Of a DNA stretch of 64,000 bases, positions 23,716 through 33,085 are shown piece after piece (position 1 is the stretch's first letter; each line of letters starts with the position of its first letter). Origin of the DNA: UMGS1649 sp045652705 (GTDB taxonomy: Bacteria; Bacillota; Clostridia; TANB77; CAG-465); the NCBI GenBank assembly GCA_045652705.1, contig JAZRUV010000013.1:3317-67316 (forward strand). Reading direction: 5' to 3'. The notes beneath the pieces were generated by a model. The model was given only the letters and a program-made list of their open reading frames with translations. It did no database searches and was not told the DNA's origin. Position numbers and translations under genes: made by a program.

Positions 23716-24729
23716 ATGGACAAATTACTTGAACAGGTAAAAAAGAATATTTATGATAACAACCTAATAGAAAATGGTGATGTCATAATAGTTGGAGTAT
23801 CGGGTGGCCCAGACTCGGTATTCCTTTTGCATGCTTTAAGTAGTTTAAAAGATACAATAAAAAAAGGAAAAAACATTAGTTACTCATTACACGCAGCCCA
23901 TATAAACCATATGATACGTGAAGAAGCATCGTTAGATGCAAATCTTGCAAAAAGACTTGCAGTTGAGTGTCATGCAATATTCCATTTGCTTGAGATAGAC
24001 GTTGTAGCTGAAGCAAAAAGACTTAAAATTGGGACTGAAGAATGCGGTAGAAATATACGTTATGAGTTTTTTGAACAAGTGAAAAAAACTGTCGGTGGCA
24101 CAAAAGTTGCAGTTGCTCACAACGCGGGAGATAATGCAGAAACAATAATATTAAACTTTATTCGTGGTGCTGGAATTAATGGCTTAAGTGGAATGGATGC
24201 GAAATCTAGTGGAAATGTTATAAGACCAATATTAAATATTTCTAAGAAAGAAATATTAGAATATTTAAATGCAAATAATATAGAATATGCAATAGATAAA
24301 ACAAATCTTGAAAACGATTATACAAGAAATAAAGTTAGAAATGATTTAATTCATAAAATTGAAACAGAATATAACCCTAATATAATAAATGCATTAAATA
24401 GAATGGCAACAGTAAATAAATTAGATTTAGAGATTATACAAGATGTTGTAGAAGATAAGTACCAAGCTTTAAATGTAAAGAAAGAACAAAATAAAATATA
24501 TATTAATACAAAAGAATTTAATAAAAACTCTACAGCTATGAAGTATCAACTGATAAGAAGAATAATTACTGAACTATGTGGAAATATTCAATGCGTTGAG
24601 ATGATACATATTAAAGATACATGTAAACTTCTTGAAGCAAGTATTACAGGGAAACAATATATATTAGGTAATAAATATAAAGTCGTAATAGAAAAGAAAA
24701 ATATAGCAGTGTTTGTCAAGAATGTGTAA
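23716..24729 (+). CDS. tilS: tRNA(Ile)-lysidine synthase TilS, short form
   Basis: Converts C34 of the CAU-anticodon tRNA-Ile to lysidine so that it reads AUA, a common codon in this AT-rich genome. The ATP PP-loop SGGPDS is at residues 29-34; HINHMIREEA and the NPSLDF-type region NLENDYTRNKVRNDLI are present. At 337 aa it is shorter than the 430-470 aa of E. coli or Bacillus, with most of the extra C-terminal domains reduced, similar to the short Aquifex form. It lies 7 bases after dnaB. Confidence 0.95.
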   Translation: MDKLLEQVKKNIYDNNLIENGDVIIVGVSGGPDSVFLLHALSSLKDTIKKGKNISYSLHAAHINHMIREEASLDANLAKRLAVECHAIFHLLEIDVVAEAKRLKIGTEECGRNIRYEFFEQVKKTVGGTKVAVAHNAGDNAETIILNFIRGAGINGLSGMDAKSSGNVIRPILNISKKEILEYLNANNIEYAIDKTNLENDYTRNKVRNDLIHKIETEYNPNIINALNRMATVNKLDLEIIQDVVEDKYQALNVKKEQNKIYINTKEFNKNSTAMKYQLIRRIITELCGNIQCVEMIHIKDTCKLLEASITGKQYILGNKYKVVIEKKNIAVFVKNV

Positions 24730-24744
24730 ATAAACACATAATTA

Positions 24745-24773
24745 TTGAATAACTGCAAATGTTATGTTAGAAT
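24745..24773 (+). promoter_or_regulatory. promoter of ftsH
   Basis: TTGAAT (24745-24750), 17 bases, TAGAAT (24768-24773) with TGT before the -10. Confidence 0.6.
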
Positions 24774-24800
24774 TGTAGGACAGAAATTAGGAGGAGCAAA

Positions 24801-26735
24801 ATGAAAAAGACAGGATTTTTTAGAGGAATATTAAGCTATGTTTTAATTATAGGGATAGTTATAATGCTTATATCTTCATTAAATGAAAGTGCAAGCAAGC
24901 AGATAGATTATACAACGCTTATGTCTAAAATAGAAGCTAAAGAAATTAAATCAGTATCGCTATCTTATGATAGAACGGAAGCGGTAGTAGTATATAAAGA
25001 TGATACTGTAAAAAGAACAGTTACAATACCATCTAATACGTCGTTTATGGATGCAATAGAAGACAATATAAAAGCAGGAGAGTTTGAACTTAAAGTTGAA
25101 GAACAATCTGGTTGGGCAGTATTCTTAAATTGGCTACCAACAATTGGTCTTGGAATTTTAACACTACTTATGTTGTTCGTAATGATGCAACAAATGGGTG
25201 GTGGAAATAATAAAGCTTTAAGCTTTGGAAGAAATAGAGCAAAGCTTAACAACCCAAATGGTCCTAAGAAAATCACTTTTGATAATGTTGAAGGACTTAA
25301 AGAAGAAAAAGAAGAACTTGCAGAAATAGTAGATTTCTTAAAGGAACCTAAAAAGTTTAAGGATATGGGTGCAAGAATACCTAAAGGAATACTTTTAGTT
25401 GGTGGACCTGGTACAGGAAAAACACTTCTTGCGAAGGCTGTTGCGGGAGAAGCAAAAGTACCATTCTTCTCAATAAGTGGATCGGACTTTGTTGAAATGT
25501 TTGTTGGTGTTGGTGCATCTAGAGTTAGAGATTTATTTGAAGAAGCAAAGAAATTAAATCCTTGTATAGTATTTATAGACGAAATAGATGCAGTTGGACG
25601 TCAAAGAGGTGCAGGCCTTGGTGGTGGACACGATGAAAGAGAACAAACATTAAACCAATTACTTGTTGAAATGGATGGTTTTGGAACTAACGAAAATATA
25701 ATAGTAATGGCTGCAACAAACAGACCAGATATATTAGATCCAGCACTTTTAAGACCAGGACGTTTCGATAGACAAGTGGTTGTTGGAGAACCAGATATTA
25801 AAGCGAGAGAAGAAATATTAAGATTACACGCAAAAGGCAAACCTTTTGTTGAATCAGTAGATTTCAAAGTAATAGCTAAAAACACATCAGGATTTTCTGG
25901 TGCAGATCTTGAAAATATGGTTAATGAATCAGCGCTTCTTGCAGCTAGAAAAAATAAAAAGCAAATAGATATGATAGACATAGAAGAAGCATTGGTTAAA
26001 GTTATGATGGGGCCTGAAAAACGTAGTAAAGTTATTTCAGATAAAGATAAAAAACTTACTGCTTATCACGAAGCGGGTCATGCTATAGTATCTAGATTTT
26101 TGAAAAATCACGATACAGTTCATCAAATCTCTATTATACCAAGAGGTATGGCTGGTGGATACACAATGTATAAACCAAATGAAGATAAAACATATGCTTC
26201 AAAACTAGAGATGGAAGAACACATAGTATCACTTCTTGGCGGTAGAGTTGCTGAAAAACTTGTTCTAGACGATATTAGCACAGGAGCTTCAAATGATATT
26301 GAAAGAGCATCTAAGATAGCAAGAAATATGGTTATGCGTTATGGTATGAGCGATAAACTAGGACCAATAACATTTGGTGTAAGTCAAGAAGAAGTATTCT
26401 TAGGACGTGACTTTGGAAGCCAAAGAAACTACAGTGAAAAAGTTGCATCTGAAATTGATGAAGAAGTTAAACGTATTATTACAACTGCTTACGATAAAGC
26501 AGAAGTGCTTCTAAAAGAAAATATGGATAAACTTCACAAAACAGCTGAGCTACTACTTGAAAAAGAAAAGATTGATGCGGATGAATTTGATGCGGTGTTT
26601 GGTGTTATAAAAGAAGAGCCTAAACAAGAAGAAATAAAAAAAGAAGCAAAGATGGAAAAAGAGACTATAGATGCAGAAAAGAAAGAAACCAAGAAGAAAA
26701 CAACAAAGACTAAAAAGGAAGAAACTAAAGAATAA
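24801..26735 (+). CDS. ftsH: ATP-dependent zinc metalloprotease FtsH
   Basis: Membrane-bound protease that removes damaged or regulatory proteins and, in Bacillus, supports sporulation. Two membrane helices (residues about 10-26 and 112-130) flank a small external domain; AAA Walker A GGPGTGKT is at 201-208, Walker B FIDEIDA, second region ATNRPDILDPALLRPGRFD, and the zinc site HEAGH is at 423-427. The K/E-rich tail (KKETKKKTTKTKKEETKE) is typical of clostridial FtsH. GGAGGAG precedes the ATG. Confidence 0.98.
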   Translation: MKKTGFFRGILSYVLIIGIVIMLISSLNESASKQIDYTTLMSKIEAKEIKSVSLSYDRTEAVVVYKDDTVKRTVTIPSNTSFMDAIEDNIKAGEFELKVEEQSGWAVFLNWLPTIGLGILTLLMLFVMMQQMGGGNNKALSFGRNRAKLNNPNGPKKITFDNVEGLKEEKEELAEIVDFLKEPKKFKDMGARIPKGILLVGGPGTGKTLLAKAVAGEAKVPFFSISGSDFVEMFVGVGASRVRDLFEEAKKLNPCIVFIDEIDAVGRQRGAGLGGGHDEREQTLNQLLVEMDGFGTNENIIVMAATNRPDILDPALLRPGRFDRQVVVGEPDIKAREEILRLHAKGKPFVESVDFKVIAKNTSGFSGADLENMVNESALLAARKNKKQIDMIDIEEALVKVMMGPEKRSKVISDKDKKLTAYHEAGHAIVSRFLKNHDTVHQISIIPRGMAGGYTMYKPNEDKTYASKLEMEEHIVSLLGGRVAEKLVLDDISTGASNDIERASKIARNMVMRYGMSDKLGPITFGVSQEEVFLGRDFGSQRNYSEKVASEIDEEVKRIITTAYDKAEVLLKENMDKLHKTAELLLEKEKIDADEFDAVFGVIKEEPKQEEIKKEAKMEKETIDAEKKETKKKTTKTKKEETKE

Positions 26736-26750
26736 AAAAATAATATATAA

Positions 26751-26786
26751 AAATGCAAGCGTTCAATATGAACACTTGCATTTTTG
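26751..26786 (+). terminator. terminator of ftsH
   Basis: Fourteen-base stem with one mismatch (26751-26764 with 26770-26783), followed by T. Confidence 0.8.
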
Positions 26787-26817
26787 TGTATAATAAATAC
26801 TCTAGTTAGAGATTAAG

Positions 26818-27570
26818 TTAGATATTTTTCATAATTTCGTACAGTTTATCTTCTTTGAGACCTGAGATATCGCCGCTATTTTTAGCTATATAGGAACGGA
26901 ACATAGTTATCGCATCTTGCAAAGCACCATCATGCGTGTAGCACATAATATCACTAGTAAAACCAGTTGTACGGATTTGGAACCCTTCTAACTTTCCAGA
27001 ATATCTAAGTGGAAGCACATTGTTTTTAAAATAATGATTGGTGCAAACAACTAATTCACAACCGTTACTTACAATGTCTGTGAGTTTCGTGCTGAGTTCG
27101 CATCCGAAATATTCCTTGTCTTCAATCGAATTTAAAATGCGTTCAAGACCTATTGCCCAAACTGTACCTTCAGCAGTAGAATGTTCCCTATCTCCGTGTC
27201 TAGTTTCTTGAGAACAAAAGTCGGTGGCGTAGAATTTTTTTAAAGCATAGTTCTTTTTTCCAATATTCGAAAGCTTAAGAAGAAGATTCATGGCTAGTTC
27301 CACGTCGTTTACAGCTTCATAACCATTGCACTCATTCTTTACGCCTTTTAATTCGCGCCCTAAAACCCAAAGAAATGTTTCTAAAGGTTTAATTTTATCT
27401 GAAATTTCTTCTGCAATTTGTTTGCGATTATATGACTTGGAATAAGAATAAGCTAGTCTTTGGAGCTCTTGAATGGTTGCACAAAAATTATCTAAGTCCT
27501 GCTTGGAAATGTCTGAAAAACTGAACTCCATAAGTCCAATTTCTTTTACTTTTGCTACAAAATCTTTCAT
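26818..27570 (-). CDS. hypothetical protein, 250 aa
   Basis: Soluble protein with no recognised family. The N-terminal 110 residues are helical (DISKQDLDNFCATIQELQRLA...), the rest mixed with several cysteines and aromatic residues. The ATG at 27570 is placed because AAGGAGG lies 6 bases before it; a frame from 27594 would start within the upstream gene. It uses C-ending codons and CGT/CGG arginines, unlike the neighbouring ftsH. Second gene of a two-gene minus-strand unit with its own promoter. Confidence 0.7.
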   Translation of the reverse strand: MKDFVAKVKEIGLMEFSFSDISKQDLDNFCATIQELQRLAYSYSKSYNRKQIAEEISDKIKPLETFLWVLGRELKGVKNECNGYEAVNDVELAMNLLLKLSNIGKKNYALKKFYATDFCSQETRHGDREHSTAEGTVWAIGLERILNSIEDKEYFGCELSTKLTDIVSNGCELVVCTNHYFKNNVLPLRYSGKLEGFQIRTTGFTSDIMCYTHDGALQDAITMFRSYIAKNSGDISGLKEDKLYEIMKNI

Positions 27571-27580
27571 ATTGACCTCC

Positions 27581-27961
27581 TTAATAATTTGCAACTACTA
27601 ATGATGTAATATTAATGCCAAGTTCTGAGAATGGTTTTGGAATAAGGTTATCTCTGGTATCGCAATAATTATCTGCTCCATTTGTACCGATAGCACAAAT
27701 CTCGCCTGCATTTAGAATAATAGTTGCTTTAGAACCGTCGAAAATATGATTTAGTGCAAGATGATGACGTATAATATTTACAGCTTCTTTTGATTCGTCG
27801 TAGGAGTCGCTTAGTGTCACGTAAATGCGATTGTGTTTGCTACTGAGAGAGCAATCTTCAAGTTTTATTATCCAAGTATATTTCTCTGAGTTTGGAAACC
27901 GATAGAGATTTTCGTAAAACCGGATAGTTGCTGTAGTAATATAAGTTGTATTTTGCTTCAT
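27581..27961 (-). CDS. hypothetical protein, 126 aa
   Basis: Small soluble alpha/beta protein with two cysteines in ICAIG and NYCDTRD. AGGAGG precedes the ATG at 27961 and a consensus promoter lies just upstream, so it heads a two-gene unit with the 250-aa gene. No known family. Confidence 0.7.
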   Translation of the reverse strand: MKQNTTYITTATIRFYENLYRFPNSEKYTWIIKLEDCSLSSKHNRIYVTLSDSYDESKEAVNIIRHHLALNHIFDGSKATIILNAGEICAIGTNGADNYCDTRDNLIPKPFSELGINITSLVVANY

Positions 27962-28009
27962 TTTTTAATCCTCCTAAATTTAGTTAGAATATAGTTTAAA
28001 TGCAAACAC

Positions 28010-28038
28010 ATTATATCACAAAGTGACATAAAAATCAA
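28010..28038 (-). promoter_or_regulatory. promoter of the minus-strand pair
   Basis: On the minus strand: TTGATT (28038-28033), 17 bases, TATAAT (28015-28010) with a TGA extension; the same -35 and -10 as the uS11-like operon promoter. Confidence 0.75.
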
Positions 28039-28094
28039 ATAATTGCAATTATATATCAAATACGATAAATAGTATTAAAAATAAAAGTAATGTG

Positions 28095-28123
28095 TTGCAA
28101 ATAAAAATTGGATATAATATAAT
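28095..28123 (+). promoter_or_regulatory. promoter before the VirD4 operon
   Basis: TTGCAA (28095-28100), 17 bases, TATAAT (28118-28123); a second overlapping TATAAT lies at 28113-28118. Confidence 0.65.
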
Positions 28124-28157
28124 ATGAACGTAGAAAGATATTCTCCAGGAGGAATAT

Positions 28158-28811
28158 ATGGAAAGTGTACAAATGAATAAATTTGAAATAGTAGATATGC
28201 CAGGAATGAATACACTAGCTTTCGTGGTAGAAGAAAATGAATCTGAAGTAATAAGTGGCCAAACATATTACTCGTTACAAAAATTAGACCATACAGACAA
28301 AGAAATGGACGGAAAAATAACGAAAGAATTCTTTGTTGTAAAATATGCAGACGGAATGCAAGATATAGTTCTTCTAACGCTTACAAAAAGCAAGGCTATA
28401 CTTAGCACAGCTTTATTGGATGGAAATGGCTTAACCCCAACAGAAGATAAGTTGCCATTATCTTATGGCAGTCTATATGATGATAGCAATATACAATATA
28501 AAGAATTTACATATACACAAAATTTAAAAAGAAGATTTGCTATTATTGATACAACAAGTTGTGAAGAAGTAAAACCTACAATATATAGAGATGATATAAC
28601 TGGTGAAATAAAAGGTAAATGTAAATTGTTGCCACTTAGACCTTATGTTGTTTTGGAAATAAAAGATAATTTTAATAGGGGTGCAGTTGTAGCAACTGAT
28701 GGTAAAAGAATAGAAGCTATGAGTCACGGAAAAGTGAAAATGCCTGAACATGATTTGGAGAGAAAAGATATAGACATTGATGTTTTGGGCGACGATGACC
28801 TAATAGTGTAA
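28158..28811 (+). CDS. hypothetical protein upstream of the VirD4-like gene, 217 aa
   Basis: Soluble protein with an N-terminal beta-rich part and a C-terminal acidic tail (DIDIDVLGDDDLIV). No family recognised, no signal peptide. GGAGG precedes the ATG. It lies 11 bases before the coupling ATPase gene and shares its promoter, so it may be an accessory protein of that system. Confidence 0.7.
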   Translation: MESVQMNKFEIVDMPGMNTLAFVVEENESEVISGQTYYSLQKLDHTDKEMDGKITKEFFVVKYADGMQDIVLLTLTKSKAILSTALLDGNGLTPTEDKLPLSYGSLYDDSNIQYKEFTYTQNLKRRFAIIDTTSCEEVKPTIYRDDITGEIKGKCKLLPLRPYVVLEIKDNFNRGAVVATDGKRIEAMSHGKVKMPEHDLERKDIDIDVLGDDDLIV

Positions 28812-28822
28812 AGGAGTAACTT

Positions 28823-30805
28823 ATGATAAATTGGATTAAAGAAAATAAATGGAAGATAATAACCGTTATAGTAGTGTATTTAATTGTGTGTGTAAGCCTT
28901 CTAGGTGGGCTTATGGCGGCTTATCAATATACAGACGAGGAGCTTAGTCTTTTTGCAAGACTAGAAGTGGCTACGGAGAGTTGGGCTGCATATGCATTAA
29001 ATCCATTTAAAGTAATAGATGTATTATTTGATGGTGGAAACTTACAACAAACATATTTAATACTATGCGGTGGAATACTTATAGCTTTCATATGGATGTC
29101 TATAAAATTAATATCAAAATCTAGAAAAACTCATGAATATCAAGGGGAAGAACATGGTTCGAGTGCTTGGAGCAAAGGTGGAGAAGAATACAGAAAACTA
29201 CCTGATGGTTCTCAAATACTAAATAAAACAGATGGATTTATATTAAGTAGAAATCATTATCTTGGAACGGACCCTAAGAAAGTTAAGGTAAATAAAAACA
29301 TACTTGTATTCGGTGGTTCGGGTTCTGGTAAATCTGCAGCATATGTTAAACCAAACATATTACAAAAATTAGGTTCTTATGTAATAACTGACCCTAAAGG
29401 AGAGTTATACAGAGAAACTTCAGGCTACCTTAAAGCAAACGGATATGAAGTAAAAGTATTAAACCTTGTAGATACTGAATATAGTAATAGGTATAATCCA
29501 CTAGCACATATTAGAGATTATTCGGATGTAGATATTATAGCACATACAATAGTTGCAGGTGGTGAAGGCGACGGTGGTGGAAAATCTGCCGACCCATTCT
29601 GGGATAATACAGCCAAGATGCTACTTAAAGCTTGTATTTACTATGTAATATCTGTTCTTCCAGAAGAAGAAAGGAACTTATCTAGTTGTCTTAACATAGT
29701 AAGAGCGGGTGGTTCAGATGAATCTATTTTTGATAGATTATTTGTAGGAGAACTTAAACCAGACCATCCAGGTAGAAAAGAATACGAAGGAATTAGAGTT
29801 GGTGCAGATAAAACAAAACAAAGTATAGCAATATCTTTGGTTTCAAAACTATCTCATTTTGATAGCCCTAATATGCAAAGATTAACAACAACAAATGATA
29901 TAGACTTTGAAGACCTTGGAGAAAAGAAAGTAGCACTTTACGTTATATCTCCAGACTCTCACTCAACATATAACTACATACTAACAATTTTCTATGGACA
30001 ATTGTTACAAAGATTATATGCTTTAGCGGATAGATGTGGTGGTGCATTACATCAACCTGTATATCTACTACTAGACGAGTTTGCAAACATTGGAAAAATA
30101 CCAGACTTTAACCAAAAACTAAGTACAAGTAGATCAAGACTTATATCTATGAGTATTATAGTACAAAGTATAGACCAATTAGTAGATTTATATAAAGACT
30201 TACATGAAAACATAATAGCTAACTGTGATACTCAACTATTCTTGGGTTCTCAGTCAATAAAAACTTGTGAATATTTCTCTAAGAGTTTAGGACAAACGAC
30301 ACTAACATTCCAAAACAAATCTAAAAACAGAGACGAAAAAGATTATAAAACACAAGGATACTCATATAGTGAACAACGTCAAGGTAGAGAGCTTATGACA
30401 ATAGACGAATTAAAACGTATGCCATACGATGATATGATAATACTAATTCGTGGTCTTAAACCAATAATGGCTAAAAAGGCATGGTATTATAAACACCATC
30501 CGGAAAGAGAAAATGCAAGACGTTATGAAATAAAAGACATAACAGAAATGCCAAAACCAGAAGGTGCTCCTATTAAGACTATGGATGTTGAAAAACATAT
30601 AAATGATAGATTAAAAAGAGCAAGAGAAGTTGCAAATAGTGTTAAAACAAACAATTCTGATGTAGAGATTGATGTCGGTGCAAGTGCAATAGATAATGCA
30701 AAACAAGGAGTACAACAACCACAAGCAGTAGATTTACAAAAAGAATTGGAAAAGAAGTTTGATGAATTATTTGGAACAAATAATAACAACAAACCTCAAG
30801 AATAA
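28823..30805 (+). CDS. virD4: VirD4/TraG-family type IV coupling ATPase
   Basis: Coupling proteins sit at the inner membrane and feed DNA or protein substrates into type IV secretion channels. Two N-terminal helices (residues about 12-32 and 72-92) are followed by the cytoplasmic ATPase: Walker A GGSGSGKS at 164-171, TDPKGELYRET, and Walker B LLLDEFANIGKIPDF with D418. The length (660 aa) and the TraG/TrwB-like C-terminus (LIRGLKPIMAKKAWYYKHHPE) fit. No relaxase, VirB4 or mating-channel genes are nearby; the next genes are for sporulation. A VirB2-like pilin lies at 51.2 kb. It may serve a chromosomal secretion system whose other genes lie outside this window. Confidence 0.93.
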   Translation: MINWIKENKWKIITVIVVYLIVCVSLLGGLMAAYQYTDEELSLFARLEVATESWAAYALNPFKVIDVLFDGGNLQQTYLILCGGILIAFIWMSIKLISKSRKTHEYQGEEHGSSAWSKGGEEYRKLPDGSQILNKTDGFILSRNHYLGTDPKKVKVNKNILVFGGSGSGKSAAYVKPNILQKLGSYVITDPKGELYRETSGYLKANGYEVKVLNLVDTEYSNRYNPLAHIRDYSDVDIIAHTIVAGGEGDGGGKSADPFWDNTAKMLLKACIYYVISVLPEEERNLSSCLNIVRAGGSDESIFDRLFVGELKPDHPGRKEYEGIRVGADKTKQSIAISLVSKLSHFDSPNMQRLTTTNDIDFEDLGEKKVALYVISPDSHSTYNYILTIFYGQLLQRLYALADRCGGALHQPVYLLLDEFANIGKIPDFNQKLSTSRSRLISMSIIVQSIDQLVDLYKDLHENIIANCDTQLFLGSQSIKTCEYFSKSLGQTTLTFQNKSKNRDEKDYKTQGYSYSEQRQGRELMTIDELKRMPYDDMIILIRGLKPIMAKKAWYYKHHPERENARRYEIKDITEMPKPEGAPIKTMDVEKHINDRLKRAREVANSVKTNNSDVEIDVGASAIDNAKQGVQQPQAVDLQKELEKKFDELFGTNNNNKPQE

Positions 30806-30873
30806 ATTAAAAATTAAATAAATTAGTTCTAAAAATACAAATCAATTCATATATATATCTTAGGTGATGTATA

Positions 30874-31932
30874 TTGAATAAAAGATTTGTATTTTTTTAT
30901 GCCTTTATTTGTATGTTGTTACTAGGAGTTTCAATATATGTTGCAAATATTTTGGACAAGGCACAGACAGAAGAACAAGAGGCGCAACAAAACAAACAAG
31001 AAATAGTTCAAATAAAAAAATATATTGAAGATAATAAAATAAAAGAGAATATAAAGGTAAAGATAACGAGCACAGGTGAGATTAAAGAGCTTACAGTAAA
31101 CGAGTATTTAAAAGGAGTACTACCGTCAGAAATGCCACCTGAGTATGGCATGGAAGCATTAAAAGCACAGGCTGTGGTTGCAAGAACATATTTATATCAA
31201 AAGATAACAGCAGGTGGACATGGTGATGCAGATATTTGTGACAGCGCTTCTCATTGTCAAGCATATTATAGCACAGATAGGATACTTGAGATATGGGAAA
31301 AGAGTAAAGGTTGGGATAAGGAAACTAGAGATATACATGCAAAAAAAGTGGCAGCCGCGGTAGAGGAAACGGAAAATATAGCAGTTACATATAAAGATAA
31401 ATATATAAGAGCATATTTTCATGCGTGTAGTGGTGGTAAGACAGAAAACGTATCTAACATATGGGGTAAACAAAACATTCCTTATCTTGTTTCCGTAGAA
31501 AGCTTAGGAGAGGAAGATTATAAGAACTATAGCAGTAAAGTAAAACTTAATGTGAGCGAGCTACAAGCAAAATTAAATGATGAACAAAGTATAAAATGTA
31601 ATATTAATGTGGATAGGGGGGATATAGTTAAGATTTTAAGTTATACAGATACGGGTAGAGTGGATAAAGTTGAAATTGGCGAAGTGATATATACAGCTGA
31701 AAAATTAAGAACATTACTTGGATTAAGGTCAACCAATTTTAATGTAGAATATGAAAATGGTGAGGTTATATTTAAGGTAATAGGTAACGGACACGGTGTG
31801 GGTATGAGTCAAGTTGGTGCAAACTATTATTCAAAACAAGGCTATACTTTTGATAAAATAATTACACATTATTACACAGGAGTAGATGTTACATATATAA
31901 ATAGGGGGGATAAAACAAATGAAACTAAATAA
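30874..31932 (+). CDS. spoIID: stage II sporulation protein D (SpoIID)
   Basis: Lytic transglycosylase that helps remove septal peptidoglycan during engulfment, together with SpoIIP and SpoIIM. An N-terminal helix (about residues 5-25), then TVNEYLKGVLPSEMP, EALKAQAVVARTYLY, a cysteine pair and the GNGHGVGMSQVGANYY motif are diagnostic. The start is TTG at 30874 after AGGTGAT. It overlaps spoIIQ by 14 bases. A sigma-E promoter is expected upstream; CATATATAT at about 30847 could be its -10, but I cannot place the -35 firmly. Confidence 0.95.
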   Translation: MNKRFVFFYAFICMLLLGVSIYVANILDKAQTEEQEAQQNKQEIVQIKKYIEDNKIKENIKVKITSTGEIKELTVNEYLKGVLPSEMPPEYGMEALKAQAVVARTYLYQKITAGGHGDADICDSASHCQAYYSTDRILEIWEKSKGWDKETRDIHAKKVAAAVEETENIAVTYKDKYIRAYFHACSGGKTENVSNIWGKQNIPYLVSVESLGEEDYKNYSSKVKLNVSELQAKLNDEQSIKCNINVDRGDIVKILSYTDTGRVDKVEIGEVIYTAEKLRTLLGLRSTNFNVEYENGEVIFKVIGNGHGVGMSQVGANYYSKQGYTFDKIITHYYTGVDVTYINRGDKTNETK

Positions 31933-32674
31933 ACAAAAGATAGAAGAAATAAAACAAAAGATGAAAAATATTAAAGATAAAATGACTAGAGATAAAATAG
32001 AAAAGGTACCAAAGAAATATTATACACTTCTTATACTAATGTTAATGCTAGGTATGGTAACCTTAATAAATAATATAAAACAATATAATGAAATAAGGAG
32101 TGAAGATTATATAGAGTATAATTTGAACGACCAAACTGTAGATTCAAATGATGTAGATATAGTAAATTATATAACAGACCAAAGTAGTATAAGTACAACC
32201 ATATCTAATATGGATGAGGCGATTGAAACATTAGCCTCAAATGTAAGTAAAGGGGGACCTGCAAAAGAAAGAAAATATATTATGCCTATAGATGGTGAAA
32301 TTATAAAAGAATATGCTACAGAGAAATTGGTGTATTCAGAAACGTTAGGTATGTGGAAGACACATCCTGGTATAGACATAAAAGCAAATTTAAATGATAA
32401 TGTAAAATCTGTAAGTAATGGTATGGTACAAGTAGTAGAAAAAGATAGTTTTTATGGAAATGTAGTAAAAATAACAGATAATGCAGGATATACATTTGTA
32501 TATAGTAATTTAGATAATCTAATACTTGTAAAACAAGGCGATAGTGTAGAACAAGGAGATATGATAGGAACAGTAGGTGTATCGGCCACAGGAGAACTTG
32601 CTGACACAACACACCTTCACTTCGAAGTTATGAAAGACGAAACGCATGTTAATCCGTTAGATTTAATAAACTAG
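31919..32674 (+). CDS. spoIIQ: SpoIIQ-like M23 peptidase
   Basis: Forespore membrane protein that pairs with SpoIIIAH across the two engulfing membranes. One N-terminal helix (residues about 38-56) and an external LytM domain with all four zinc-site residues: H149 and D153 in HPGID, H232 and H234 in HLH. Bacillus SpoIIQ has lost part of this site, whereas clostridial proteins keep it. The order spoIID-spoIIQ-spoIIID supports the call; other membrane M23 proteins would look similar. Confidence 0.88.
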   Translation: MKLNKQKIEEIKQKMKNIKDKMTRDKIEKVPKKYYTLLILMLMLGMVTLINNIKQYNEIRSEDYIEYNLNDQTVDSNDVDIVNYITDQSSISTTISNMDEAIETLASNVSKGGPAKERKYIMPIDGEIIKEYATEKLVYSETLGMWKTHPGIDIKANLNDNVKSVSNGMVQVVEKDSFYGNVVKITDNAGYTFVYSNLDNLILVKQGDSVEQGDMIGTVGVSATGELADTTHLHFEVMKDETHVNPLDLIN

Positions 32675-32724
32675 GGAATAATTTGGAATTCGTTGAATAT
32701 GATAATAGTAACGAGGTGATAATT

Positions 32725-32982
32725 GTGTTTGAAAACGATATAGAAGAAAGAGTGAAAGCCTTAGCAAGTTACATTATAGAGACAGGAAGTACCGTAAGGG
32801 CTGCAGCAACTAAATTTAACGTATCTAAGTCGACTGTGCACAAAGATATATCTGAACGACTTGAAAAAATAAATCCAGCATTATGGAAAGAGGCAAAACA
32901 AGTGTTAGAGCATAATAAAGAGGAAAGACATATACGTGGAGGAATGGCAACTAAAATAAAATATGAAAGTAAAAGAGCATAA
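32725..32982 (+). CDS. spoIIID: sporulation transcription factor SpoIIID
   Basis: DNA-binding protein that adjusts sigma-E genes in the mother cell and helps switch on sigK. The helix-turn-helix TVRAAATKFNVSKSTVHKD and the ERLEKINP and HIRGGMATK segments match Bacillus SpoIIID closely. I chose the GTG at 32725 (6 bases after GAGGTG) because it gives 85 aa, the family's size; a TTG at 32683 would add an unmatched leader. Confidence 0.96.
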   Translation: MFENDIEERVKALASYIIETGSTVRAAATKFNVSKSTVHKDISERLEKINPALWKEAKQVLEHNKEERHIRGGMATKIKYESKRA

Positions 32983-32983
32983 A

Positions 32984-33018
32984 TAATAGGCAGGTAACCG
33001 TATAGGTGGCTTGCCTAT
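32984..33018. other. long imperfect hairpin between spoIIID and the next gene
   Basis: Fifteen-base stem (starting AATAGGCAG, ending TTGCCTATT) with two G-T pairs, one mismatch and a GTATA loop. There is no T run after it; it could end the spoIID operon weakly or bind a regulator. Confidence 0.5.
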
Positions 33019-33027
33019 TGACATAAG

Positions 33028-33036
33028 TGATATAAT
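33028..33036 (+). promoter_or_regulatory. extended -10 promoter
   Basis: TGATATAAT; no good -35 at 17 bases. It lies about 50 bases before the gene at 33086. Confidence 0.5.
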
Positions 33037-33085
33037 ATTAGCAAGCAAATACTAAAACTAATTAATAATTTAAGGAGTAAAATTT

